Assembly (NCBI GenBank): GCA_017959645.1
Contig: JAGDAE010000153.1
Span: 1 to 7,000 of the forward strand
Direction: 5' to 3'
DNA length: 7,000 nt
Origin: Kiritimatiellia bacterium
Lineage (GTDB): Bacteria; Verrucomicrobiota; Kiritimatiellia; RFP12; UBA1067
Made by a program: the position numbers and the translations under genes. Each line of letters opens with the position of its first letter. Positions within the stretch are counted from its first letter, which is position 1. The notes beneath the pieces were generated by a model. The model was not told where the DNA came from. It did not search any database and worked only from the letters and a program-made list of their open reading frames with translations. Of this stretch, positions 1 to 5,428 are shown in pieces.

Positions 1-1
1 G

Positions 2-208
2 CATCAGGCGAATCCGTACATGGTTCGCCAGCTGGCCAGGTCGCTGGGTCTGTCGGATATTCTGGCGACTGTTCCGGATGATCTGAAGAACACCGGTTCG
101 TGTTCGGTCGCGCTGGCGCTGGAGGCGTGCGGACGGAAGGGGAGAGCGCTCATCGCCGGTTTCGGAGCCGGTTTCAGCGCCTGCGCCGGAATCGTTCGCT
201 ACCGTTGA
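2..208 (+). CDS. fabH: 3-oxoacyl-ACP synthase III (FabH-like), C-terminal fragment
   Basis: This is the 3' end of a gene that begins before the window. FabH condenses acetyl-CoA (or another acyl-CoA) with malonyl-ACP in the cytoplasm to start fatty acid synthesis. The first codons read HQANPY, the conserved HQAN motif carrying the active-site histidine of the Cys-His-Asn triad. About 26 residues later LKNTGSCSVALALEA matches the GNTSAAS-type motif with the catalytic asparagine. The ending GFGAGFSACAGIVRYR matches the glycine-rich C-terminus (GFGAGLTWGA type). The catalytic cysteine lies outside the window. The family's usual glycine before the Asn is replaced by Lys (KNT instead of GNT), so a specialised KAS III relative remains possible. 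The TGA stop at 206-208 lies inside the convergent lipoprotein gene. Confidence 0.82.
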   Translation, partial: HQANPYMVRQLARSLGLSDILATVPDDLKNTGSCSVALALEACGRKGRALIAGFGAGFSACAGIVRYR

Positions 209-483
209 TCTTCCGCCGCGAGCCCGGTCTCGCCGATCGACATGCGAATGTTGGTTTTCGCAATCTTCATCGAATCGTAGCGCAGCGCCAGTGTCTTTTC
301 CGCGAAATCGAACGCGAGCGAATTTTTGTCGATGCCGTCGTACCTAGACAGCGCGGCGACGATGCGCGGCCTGTCGGCCTCGCGCATTTCGGGGATCGAG
401 ACGGTGTATTCCCGTATGTCTTCGCGGCGGCATCCGGCGAGAGCGAGAATGGCTAGAACTGCGGCGAGAGTCTTTGTCGTCAT
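199..483 (-). CDS. Small lipoprotein with HMA-like fold, no metal cysteines
   Basis: This 94-aa protein starts at ATG 483 and stops with TAG at 199-201. Residues 6-17 form a short hydrophobic signal ending in the lipobox LAGC (Cys18), so it should be exported and lipid-anchored. Residues 26-90 read like a beta-alpha-beta-beta-alpha ferredoxin-like domain of the HMA (heavy-metal-associated) type: a strand at YTVSIPEM, a helix at about 35-49, strands at SLAFDFAEK and TLALRYDS, and a helix ending in GETGLAAE, which resembles the EEAGY end of HMA domains. The GMTCxxC metal loop is replaced by PEMREADR. Cys18 is the only cysteine, so classical soft-metal binding looks lost. The fourth strand seems short. 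The gene overlaps the nifS stop in an ATGA arrangement, implying translational coupling. The HMA assignment rests on pattern only, and the function is unknown. Confidence 0.8.
   Translation of the reverse strand: MTTKTLAAVLAILALAGCRREDIREYTVSIPEMREADRPRIVAALSRYDGIDKNSLAFDFAEKTLALRYDSMKIAKTNIRMSIGETGLAAEDQR
480..483 (-). other. ATGA stop/start overlap, nifS to lipoprotein gene
   Basis: On the minus strand the lipoprotein ATG (483-481) shares two bases with the nifS TGA (482-480). This four-base overlap is typical of translational coupling by terminating ribosomes and supports the two genes being co-transcribed and co-expressed. Confidence 0.85.
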
Positions 484-1661
484 GATATCGGAACCTGCTT
501 GTCCGGACCGAATGGTGAAAGCTCGCGCAGATCCTTGATTACGCGAGGCAGATTTTCGAGAACGTAGTCCACTTCGTCCATCGTGTTGTAGCGCGAGAGC
601 GAAAACCGCACCGAACCGTGCACCGCGGTGAACGGAACGCCCATCGCGCGGATGACATGGCTCGGGTCGAGCGATCCCGACGCGCACGCCGAACCGGTCG
701 ACACGCAGATGCCGAGATCGGAAAGCCGGTAGGCGATCGCCTCGCCCTCGATGTATTCGAAACTCGCGTTGAGTGTGTTCGGCAGACGGTTTTTCCTGTC
801 TCCGTTGATGCGCACGTCCGGGCAGGATGCGAGAATCCCCTCTTCGAGACGGTCGCGCATCGCCGCAATCTGCGCCGCCTCTTTCTCCATCCCCGAGACC
901 GCCAGTTCGCAGGCTCTGGCGAGGCCAACAATGTAGGGGACGTTCTCGGTGCCGGCCCGCCGGCCGCCTTCCTGATGGCCGCCGAGCATGAACGGTTTGA
1001 GTTTCGTTCCTCTGCGGACGTAGAGGATGCCGACGCCCTTCGGCGCATGGAATTTGTGTCCCGACAGCGAAAGCATGTCGACCTGGACTTTGCTCACGTC
1101 GATCGGAATCTTGCCGCCGACCTGTACGGCGTCGGTGTGCAGTATCGCGCCGTGCTCTTTGCAGATTTCGGCGATCTTGCCGATCGGGAAGACGGTTCCC
1201 GTCTCGTTGTTCGCCCACATCGCCGACACCAGCGCGTTTTTCGTCCCTTTGAGTTCGTTTCTCAGTTCATCGAGATCGATCTGTCCAGAGCTGTCGACTT
1301 TGAGTTCGACCGTTTCGTATCCCTGCGACTTGAGCCGGCGCACCGGCTGCAGAACCGCCGGGTGCTCGACGGCGGTGGTGATCGCTTTCATGCCTCTGCC
1401 GTACCATTCGGCGGCTCCGCGTATCGCGGTGTTGTCCGATTCGCTGGCGCACGAGGTGAATACGATCTCGTCCGGCGAGCAGCCGACGAACGCGGCGATC
1501 GTTTCGCGCGAGCGCTCGACATGCTTCGCCACCTGTCCGCCGAAGGCGTGCATCGAACTGGGATTGCCGTACAACTCGCCGAAGAAAGGTTCCATCGCCT
1601 CTCTCACTTCCGGCGCGACCCGTGACGTCGCGTTGTTGTCGAAATAGACCATCTTGTTCAT
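480..1661 (-). CDS. nifS: Cysteine desulfurase, NifS type (PLP enzyme)
   Basis: This 393-aa protein has the usual family length. It converts cysteine to alanine and passes sulfur as a persulfide for Fe-S cluster assembly and other thio-cofactors. Visible motifs in order are YFDNNATS (6-13), GNPSS (32-36), VEH (H100, stacks on PLP), NNETG (151-155), HTDAVQ (D177, contacts the PLP pyridine nitrogen), SGHKFHAPKG (K203, Schiff base) and GGRRAGTEN (232-240). STGSACASGSLDPSHVI carries the persulfide Cys326 in the long mobile loop of group I (IscS/NifS) enzymes. The VRFSLSRY...LRELSPF ending is more like NifS than proteobacterial IscS. The ATG at 1661 is chosen because the family N-terminus (MVYFDNNAT) starts there; Met4 at 1652 is an alternative. 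The frame stays open upstream to 2417, but that part is antisense to pyrC. No Shine-Dalgarno is visible, and a -10 box lies only 10 bp upstream. No nifU/iscU scaffold gene is adjacent. Confidence 0.96.
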   Translation of the reverse strand: MNKMVYFDNNATSRVAPEVREAMEPFFGELYGNPSSMHAFGGQVAKHVERSRETIAAFVGCSPDEIVFTSCASESDNTAIRGAAEWYGRGMKAITTAVEHPAVLQPVRRLKSQGYETVELKVDSSGQIDLDELRNELKGTKNALVSAMWANNETGTVFPIGKIAEICKEHGAILHTDAVQVGGKIPIDVSKVQVDMLSLSGHKFHAPKGVGILYVRRGTKLKPFMLGGHQEGGRRAGTENVPYIVGLARACELAVSGMEKEAAQIAAMRDRLEEGILASCPDVRINGDRKNRLPNTLNASFEYIEGEAIAYRLSDLGICVSTGSACASGSLDPSHVIRAMGVPFTAVHGSVRFSLSRYNTMDEVDYVLENLPRVIKDLRELSPFGPDKQVPIS

Positions 1662-1671
1662 ATGGGCGCAT

Positions 1672-1680
1672 ATTATATCA
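1672..1680 (-). promoter_or_regulatory. Extended -10 promoter for nifS (minus strand)
   Basis: Read on the minus strand, the sequence is TGATATAAT, a TGn extended element plus a consensus TATAAT (1677 down to 1672). At 17-bp spacing the -35 position reads TATCAA, which is poor, as expected for an extended -10 promoter. The predicted transcription start, about 7 bases past the hexamer, falls near 1663-1665, only about 2-4 bases before the nifS ATG at 1661. The mRNA would be nearly leaderless, consistent with the absence of a Shine-Dalgarno. Confidence 0.65.
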
Positions 1681-1695
1681 CAAACTCGCGCAATT

Positions 1696-1704
1696 TGATA
1701 TAAT
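1696..1704 (+). promoter_or_regulatory. Extended -10 promoter for the pyrC operon
   Basis: TGATATAAT has TG one base before a consensus TATAAT (1699-1704). No good -35 is seen: the hexamer at 17-bp spacing is TATCAC. Transcription should begin around 1711-1713, on or within two bases of the pyrC ATG at 1713. No Shine-Dalgarno precedes that ATG, so a leaderless mRNA is the natural reading. Confidence 0.68.
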
Positions 1705-1712
1705 ACACGTCG

Positions 1713-2732
1713 ATGAAAAAGGAATATGCGTTTCCCGGGTTTGTCGACGTGCATGTGCATTTTCGCGATCCAGGAGTGCCCGAAGCGGAGGATACCGCGA
1801 GCGGGCTGGCGGCGGCCCGGCGCGGAGGCTTCGCGGCCGTCGTCACGATGCCGAATACTGAGCCGGCCGGCGACAGCGTCGAATGGATCCGTGCCCAGCT
1901 TGCGTTCGACCGTCCGCGCATTTTTCCGTCCGCCTGCATAACGAAGGGGCGCCTCGGGCGCGAAGTGGCCGATCTCGAGTCGTTGGCGGCGGCAGGGGCG
2001 GCGTTCTTCACGGACGACGGTACGTACGTCTCCGACGCTGCGGTGCTCGAGGAGGCGATGCGCAGAGCGTCCGATCTGAACATGTGCGTCTGCCAGCACG
2101 CGCTGGCGCCCGGCATCTGCGAGGCGGAGGCGATACGCCGCGATCTTTCGGTCTGCCGCGAGACCGGCTGCCGTCTGCACATCCAGCACATTTCGACCGC
2201 GGCGGGAGTCGAACTCGTGCGCGCGGCGCGGCGCGAGGGGCTGCCGGTGACCGCCGAAGCCACGCCCCACCATCTTCTGCTGACGAAAGACGATATCCGC
2301 GGCGACGGCGGCAACTACAAGATGGCTCCGCCGCTCGCGACCGCCGAAGACCGCGCCGAGGTGCGGCGCGGGGTGAAAGACGGGCTGCTGTTCTTTGCGA
2401 CCGATCACGCCCCCCATCCGGCTGCGAGAAAGAACTGTCCGTACGAACTGGCTGCTAACGGAATCGTCGGACTTGAAACCGCGATACCGGTAACCTATCG
2501 CGCCATGGTCGAGGAGGAGGGCATGTCAATCGAGGATTGGGCGCGTGCGTGGTACGAACTGCCGCGCGACATAATATCGGTCCACGCGCTGCCAGACCGC
2601 TTTGACGCGCTTCCGGAGACCCGAGTCGTCGTTGGAGAGACCCGCGCCGTCGACGTGAACGCTTTCGCCGGTCGTTCGCGGAACTGCCCTTACCACGGAA
2701 TGGAATTCGACTGTTGGCCGAAAGGAGACTGA
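1713..2732 (+). CDS. pyrC: Dihydroorotase, class I-like, short N-terminus
   Basis: This 339-aa amidohydrolase should cyclise carbamoyl-aspartate to dihydroorotate, the third step of pyrimidine synthesis, in the cytoplasm. Active-site motifs are complete: VDVHVHFRDPG (metal ligands H14 and H16, substrate Arg18), MPNTEP (N48), FTDDG (D101/D102, the class I aspartate), QHA (H129), HIS (H159), TAEATPHH (182-187), NYKMAPPL (201-208), ATDHAPH (D231) and NGIVGLET (249-256). SRNCPYHGMEF near the end matches the SRNTPF.G motif of full-length enzymes. Class I enzymes usually run about 420-430 aa and have roughly 45 residues of beta-sandwich before PGFVDVHVH; here that motif starts at residue 8. A TAA in the same frame at 1701-1703 rules out an upstream start, so the segment is genuinely absent. 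The C-terminal part of the sandwich is also short. An allied amidohydrolase is a less likely reading. It is the first gene of the plus-strand operon. Confidence 0.92.
   Translation: MKKEYAFPGFVDVHVHFRDPGVPEAEDTASGLAAARRGGFAAVVTMPNTEPAGDSVEWIRAQLAFDRPRIFPSACITKGRLGREVADLESLAAAGAAFFTDDGTYVSDAAVLEEAMRRASDLNMCVCQHALAPGICEAEAIRRDLSVCRETGCRLHIQHISTAAGVELVRAARREGLPVTAEATPHHLLLTKDDIRGDGGNYKMAPPLATAEDRAEVRRGVKDGLLFFATDHAPHPAARKNCPYELAANGIVGLETAIPVTYRAMVEEEGMSIEDWARAWYELPRDIISVHALPDRFDALPETRVVVGETRAVDVNAFAGRSRNCPYHGMEFDCWPKGD
2721..2727 (+). promoter_or_regulatory. Shine-Dalgarno for the PNP gene
   Basis: AAAGGAG lies eight bases before the ATG at 2736 and inside the last codons of pyrC. It fixes the PNP start and shows that this organism uses Shine-Dalgarno initiation for internal operon genes, unlike nifS and pyrC. 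Confidence 0.85.
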
Positions 2733-2735
2733 CCC

Positions 2736-3554
2736 ATGGATTTTTCGTATTTTGACCGCGCGGCAGGATATCTGCCCGATGTCTGTTTCGAGCGGCGTCC
2801 CGATCTCGGGATAATGCTCGGAAGCGGCTGGGGGGACGCGCTCAAAGCCGATGCGGCGATTCTTTCCATTAGCTACTCCGACATCCCCGGTTTCGGCGCA
2901 TCCACCGTCGCCGGACACGCCGGAGAGTTCCGTCTTTTCCAGCTGCACGGCAAGATCGTCGCCGCCTGGTGCGGCCGCCGGCACTACTACGAAGGCGTCG
3001 GCTGGGAGCCGGTGGTGCTGCCGGTCGAGATGCTTCGCCGCATGGGGTGCGAAAAGATTCTGTTGACCAACGCGGCCGGCGGAATCGATCCCGGGCTGCG
3101 TCCGGGAGATTTTGTCGTCATCCGCGACCACGTAAATCTGCTCGGGCTGGGGCCGCTGATCGGTCCGGCGCGCGAAGAATGGGGGCCGCGTTTCCCCGAT
3201 ATGACCGCGATCTACACCAAACATCTCGCCGAGCTTCTGCACGCCGCCGCGAACAGGCTCGGCATCCGCGCCAAAGACGGAGTCTACGCGTTCAACGCCG
3301 GCCCGTGCTACGAGACTCCGGCCGAGATACGCGCCTATGCCGCGCTCGGCGCAAGCGTCGTCGGAATGTCCACCGTGCCAGAAGCCGTTTTTGCGAAGGC
3401 GTGCGGAATGAAAGTCGCCGGCGTCTCGCTCGTCTCCAATCTCGCCGCCGGCATCGCCGGCGGCTCCCTCAGCCACGAGGAAGTCGTCGCGGCCGGAACC
3501 GAGGCGAAACTGCGCATGGCCGCGCTGATCGGGGATTTCGTTGATCGCCTCTGA
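2736..3554 (+). CDS. punA: Purine nucleoside phosphorylase (trimeric, PNP/MTAP family)
   Basis: This 272-aa cytoplasmic salvage enzyme splits purine (deoxy)nucleosides with phosphate into free base and ribose-1-phosphate. It has the usual length for the trimeric low-molecular-mass class. Motifs: LGSGWG (28-33, phosphate Ser30), STVAGHAGEF (56-65), GRRHYYEG (80-87, Arg81 and His83 for phosphate), TNAAGGI (111-117), RDHVNLLG (130-137), AGPCYETPAE (188-197, Glu193 for base recognition), VGMSTVPE (209-216, Met211 and Ser212) and SNLAAG (Asn235, base recognition). Glu193 plus Asn235 indicate 6-oxopurines (inosine, guanosine), and the Asn argues against methylthioadenosine phosphorylase. It follows pyrC by 3 bp with a strong Shine-Dalgarno, and its last 14 bases overlap xerD, so it is co-transcribed with both. 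Confidence 0.94.
   Translation: MDFSYFDRAAGYLPDVCFERRPDLGIMLGSGWGDALKADAAILSISYSDIPGFGASTVAGHAGEFRLFQLHGKIVAAWCGRRHYYEGVGWEPVVLPVEMLRRMGCEKILLTNAAGGIDPGLRPGDFVVIRDHVNLLGLGPLIGPAREEWGPRFPDMTAIYTKHLAELLHAAANRLGIRAKDGVYAFNAGPCYETPAEIRAYAALGASVVGMSTVPEAVFAKACGMKVAGVSLVSNLAAGIAGGSLSHEEVVAAGTEAKLRMAALIGDFVDRL
3444..3464 (+). repeat. GC-rich perfect hairpin inside the PNP gene
   Basis: GCCGCCGGC, ATC, GCCGGCGGC forms a perfect 9-bp stem with a 3-base loop, encoding the AAGIAGG stretch just after Asn235. It has no T run, so it is not an intrinsic terminator. It probably arises from GC-rich Ala/Gly codons, although it would be a stable mRNA structure shortly before the xerD start. Confidence 0.5.
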
Positions 3555-4440
3555 GATCGAACTGTTCGTCTCCGCGCTCGCGCTTGAACGCGGCATGGCC
3601 AAGAATACCTGCGAAGCGTATGCGCGCGATCTCGGTGCCTTCGCCGGGTGGCTGGAGAGGCGCGGGGCGAAATCCGCCGCCGATGTCACGCGCGACGACA
3701 TAACCGGATTCCTTGCGGACGAACGCGAAAAGGGGATGTCCGGCGCGACCCGGGCGCGACGGCTCGTCGCCGTGCGCATGTGGCTGAAATTCCTGAAGGA
3801 GCGCCGCGCGATAGCGTCCGATCCCGCCGAGTTGATGGAGTCTCCGCGCAAGGGTCTGGCGCTGCCGAAAGTCTTGAGCGAAGAGGAAGTCGCGAAGATG
3901 ATCGACGGGGTGGAGGGCGACGGTCCGCGCGATGTCAGGGATCGTGCGATTCTCGAGACGCTCTACGGCTGCGGACTCAGGGTGTCGGAACTCTGCTCGC
4001 TGCGGCTCGACGACATCGTCGGCGACGGCGAGCTTTTGCGCGTCTTCGGCAAGGGTTCAAAGGAGCGGGTGGTTCCGCTCGGCGGCGCGGCGGCGCGGGC
4101 GCTTTCGGCCTATTTGTCGTCGGCGAGGGACTTCTTCACCCGCGGCAATCTTTCGGTCATGGAGGTTTTCGTGACCCGCCGCGCCGGACCTTTCACGCGG
4201 CAGGGAGTGTTCAAGATAATAAAGGAGCGCGCGGAGGCGGCCGGTATCGACCGCGGGAGAATCTCTCCCCACGTGCTGCGCCACTGTTTCGCTTCCCACA
4301 TGCTTGCGCGGGGCGCCGACATCCGCGCCATACAGGAACTGCTCGGCCACTCCGATATCGGCACCACCCAGATCTACACCCACGTCGACGTCTCGCGCTT
4401 CGGCGAAATCCACAAACTCCATCCACGCCATGCGCTTTAG
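3541..4440 (+). CDS. xerD: Site-specific tyrosine recombinase, XerD type
   Basis: This 299-aa protein has the length of XerC/XerD. These recombinases act at dif near the replication terminus to resolve chromosome dimers, normally with FtsK. The N-terminal SAM-like DNA-binding domain covers about residues 1-90 (ALERGMAKNTCEAYARDL, then TRARRLVAVRMWLKFL). The catalytic domain has all expected residues: R147 in YGCGLRVSEL, K171 in GKGSKERVVPLG, H244 and R247 in SPHVLRHCFASHML, H270 in LLGHSDIGTTQIYTHV, and nucleophile Y279. Spacing matches E. coli XerD almost residue for residue, and the HKLHPRHA ending resembles XerD's HQQHHPRA, so XerD is preferred over XerC. The start is TTG 3541, preceded by GGGGA at 3531-3535, because alignment needs the residues before the first internal Met (residue 19). 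It overlaps PNP by 14 bp. No integron or phage context is seen, supporting a housekeeping role. Confidence 0.93.
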   Translation: MIASEIELFVSALALERGMAKNTCEAYARDLGAFAGWLERRGAKSAADVTRDDITGFLADEREKGMSGATRARRLVAVRMWLKFLKERRAIASDPAELMESPRKGLALPKVLSEEEVAKMIDGVEGDGPRDVRDRAILETLYGCGLRVSELCSLRLDDIVGDGELLRVFGKGSKERVVPLGGAAARALSAYLSSARDFFTRGNLSVMEVFVTRRAGPFTRQGVFKIIKERAEAAGIDRGRISPHVLRHCFASHMLARGADIRAIQELLGHSDIGTTQIYTHVDVSRFGEIHKLHPRHAL

Positions 4441-5353
4441 TTTTTTCGCAGTCTTTCTTTCCGGTCTCGCGCTCGCCGTCGCCGCATTGTGTCTCAAGGC
4501 CGTGCGTGGAGAAGCGCCGGGGTATGTCGAGCTTGCAAGGGGCGAAGGAGTGGAGATAGGCGGCGACGTTCTGGCGCTCAAGGATTTTCGCGTGCTGCGG
4601 TACGCGAGCGGCAAAATCCGCCAGTATGAAAGCGACGTGCACATCATCGACCGCGAGAAACGCGAAGCCGTGCACGCGGTCGTGAGCGTGAACCATCCGT
4701 TCGTCTGGAAGGGATTCTGGATATACCAGAACTCGTATGACGCCGAAACCGAGCGTTCGACAGTACTCATGGTTCGTCGCGATCCGTTCCTGCCGCTCGC
4801 GGCGGCGGGCGGTTTGGCCATGCTCGCTGCGGCGTTCCTCGGTATCTTCGCCTTCTTCCGTGCGCCGACTGAAGGCCGCGCCGCCGCGTCTCGCGCTCGC
4901 CGGACGGCAAACGCGATCGCCGCCTTCGCCGTTTTCGCGCTGCCGCTTTTCATCGTCGGCCGCGCCGTTCTGCGTCCGGATCCGCCGCCGGCGCTGCAAA
5001 GTCCGCTCATGGCCCCGCATGTCGCCGCCTATATGCTCGGGTATCTGATAATGATCTTCGCCACGTTCGGCATCGGCCGGCGTTTCATGGGGCTGGGATT
5101 CTTCTTCATGGTCTGCGGGTTCGTTCTCGGCGCGGCATGGGGAAAGATCTGCTGGGGAGATTTCTGGCAGTACGACCCGAAGGAGATGTGGAGTCTTTTT
5201 ACGATCGTTTCGTATTTCGCATACTTCGCGTTCCGGCGCGTGCGGACGCTCGAACCGGTTTTGAGGTATCTCTCGCTCGCGCTGATCGTATTCACGCTTA
5301 CCTGGGTGAATTTCTCGCGCTTTTTCGCCGGCATCCACTCTTACGCGCGGTAG
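4430..5353 (+). CDS. ccsA: Compact ResB-CcsA-type cytochrome c biogenesis protein
   Basis: This 307-aa membrane protein combines pieces of both System II haem transport/ligation subunits. Residues 4-22 form the first membrane segment. The outer loop (about 23-117) holds a ResB-like stretch, YESDVHIIDRE followed by VNHPFVWKGFWIYQNSYD (87-104), like the VNxPLxxxGxxxYQxSY signature of ResB. Membrane segments then lie near 119-143, 160-181, 197-216, 219-238, 253-269 and 277-299. The CcsA half has a conserved-type His197 (MAPHVAAYMLGY), the tryptophan-rich WWD haem motif WGDFWQYDPKEMW (242-254) and His303 in GIHSY. Fused CcsBA proteins are much longer; here most of ResB and the early CcsA helices are absent. 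ATG 4430 overlaps the xerD end by 11 bp and begins the hydrophobic segment. The frame is open to 4304, but that part is a shadow of xerD. No clear Shine-Dalgarno is present, so reinitiation from xerD is likely. No cytochrome or thioredoxin partner is in view. Confidence 0.87.
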   Translation: MRFSFFAVFLSGLALAVAALCLKAVRGEAPGYVELARGEGVEIGGDVLALKDFRVLRYASGKIRQYESDVHIIDREKREAVHAVVSVNHPFVWKGFWIYQNSYDAETERSTVLMVRRDPFLPLAAAGGLAMLAAAFLGIFAFFRAPTEGRAAASRARRTANAIAAFAVFALPLFIVGRAVLRPDPPPALQSPLMAPHVAAYMLGYLIMIFATFGIGRRFMGLGFFFMVCGFVLGAAWGKICWGDFWQYDPKEMWSLFTIVSYFAYFAFRRVRTLEPVLRYLSLALIVFTLTWVNFSRFFAGIHSYAR

Positions 5354-5376
5354 CCGGTCTCCCCGGCGTTTTCCGC

Positions 5377-5390
5377 CCACGCCGGCGTGG
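5377..5390. repeat. Perfect 14-bp palindrome upstream of iorA
   Basis: CCACGCCGGCGTGG is its own reverse complement. It starts 24 bp after the ccsA stop and ends 8 bp before the iorA -10 box, covering the -35 zone. As RNA it gives only a 5-bp stem with a CCGG loop and no U tract follows, so a terminator is unlikely. Its position suits an operator. CCGGCG at 5363-5368 can pair with CGCCGG at 5380-5385 as an alternative structure. Confidence 0.6.
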
Positions 5391-5398
5391 AAATATTG

Positions 5399-5404
5399 TA
5401 TAAT
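5399..5404 (+). promoter_or_regulatory. -10 box of the iorA promoter
   Basis: TATAAT matches the sigma-70 consensus and is directly preceded by TTG, close to but not exactly the TGn extended form. No -35 match is seen at 16-18 bp; that zone is the palindrome. The predicted start is near 5411, giving a leader of about 18 bases that still includes the Shine-Dalgarno. AATACGTATT (5402-5411), overlapping the start point, is a 10-bp palindrome. Confidence 0.65.
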
Positions 5405-5409
5405 ACGTA

Positions 5410-5423
5410 TTCTCCAAGGAGAA
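5410..5423 (+). promoter_or_regulatory. Strong Shine-Dalgarno inside a small inverted repeat
   Basis: AAGGAG (5416-5421) lies seven bases before the iorA ATG at 5429 and decides that start. It is part of TTCTCC-AA-GGAGAA, whose arms are reverse complements. A 5-bp stem with a CAAG loop could partly mask the ribosome site. The stem is weak, so any effect on translation is speculative. Confidence 0.7.
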
Positions 5424-5428
5424 ATAGA

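Larger units (their letters stand above)
1671..1705. repeat. Inverted repeat formed by two mirrored -10 elements
   Basis: TATTATATCA (1671-1680) and TGATATAATA (1696-1705) are exact reverse complements with a 15-bp spacer. Each arm contains the -10 element of one of the divergent promoters, and each -10 occupies roughly the -35 position of the other. Two polymerases could hardly bind both at once. The symmetry could also serve a dimeric regulator, but nothing here identifies one. Confidence 0.75.

Noticed and set aside
618..1647. Long plus-strand frames opposite nifS (618-1625 and 1027-1647)
   Set aside because: They are shadows of nifS, which has every catalytic motif, and their translations show no domain.
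1662..2417. An N-terminal extension of the nifS frame
   Set aside because: The frame is open, but the added segment is antisense to pyrC, crosses the divergent promoters and resembles no desulfurase N-terminus; the family starts at 1661.
2526..3851. A 441-codon minus-strand open frame opposite pyrC, PNP and xerD
   Set aside because: It is antisense to well-supported genes, has no motif or start context, and shows the composition expected of a shadow of GC-rich genes.
4304..4429. A longer N-terminus for the ResB-CcsA protein
   Set aside because: These 42 codons are out-of-frame xerD sequence rich in Ser, Thr, Pro and Ala, and they would sit before a natural start at the first membrane segment.
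3541..4440. Integrase of a mobile element or integron
   Set aside because: Length, motif spacing and C-terminus match XerD, the gene sits inside a housekeeping run, and there is no attachment site, tRNA or cargo nearby.
5377..5390. Intrinsic terminator for the pyrC-ccsA operon
   Set aside because: The stem would be short and is followed by AAAT instead of a T run, so an operator is the better reading, although a weak terminator is not excluded.
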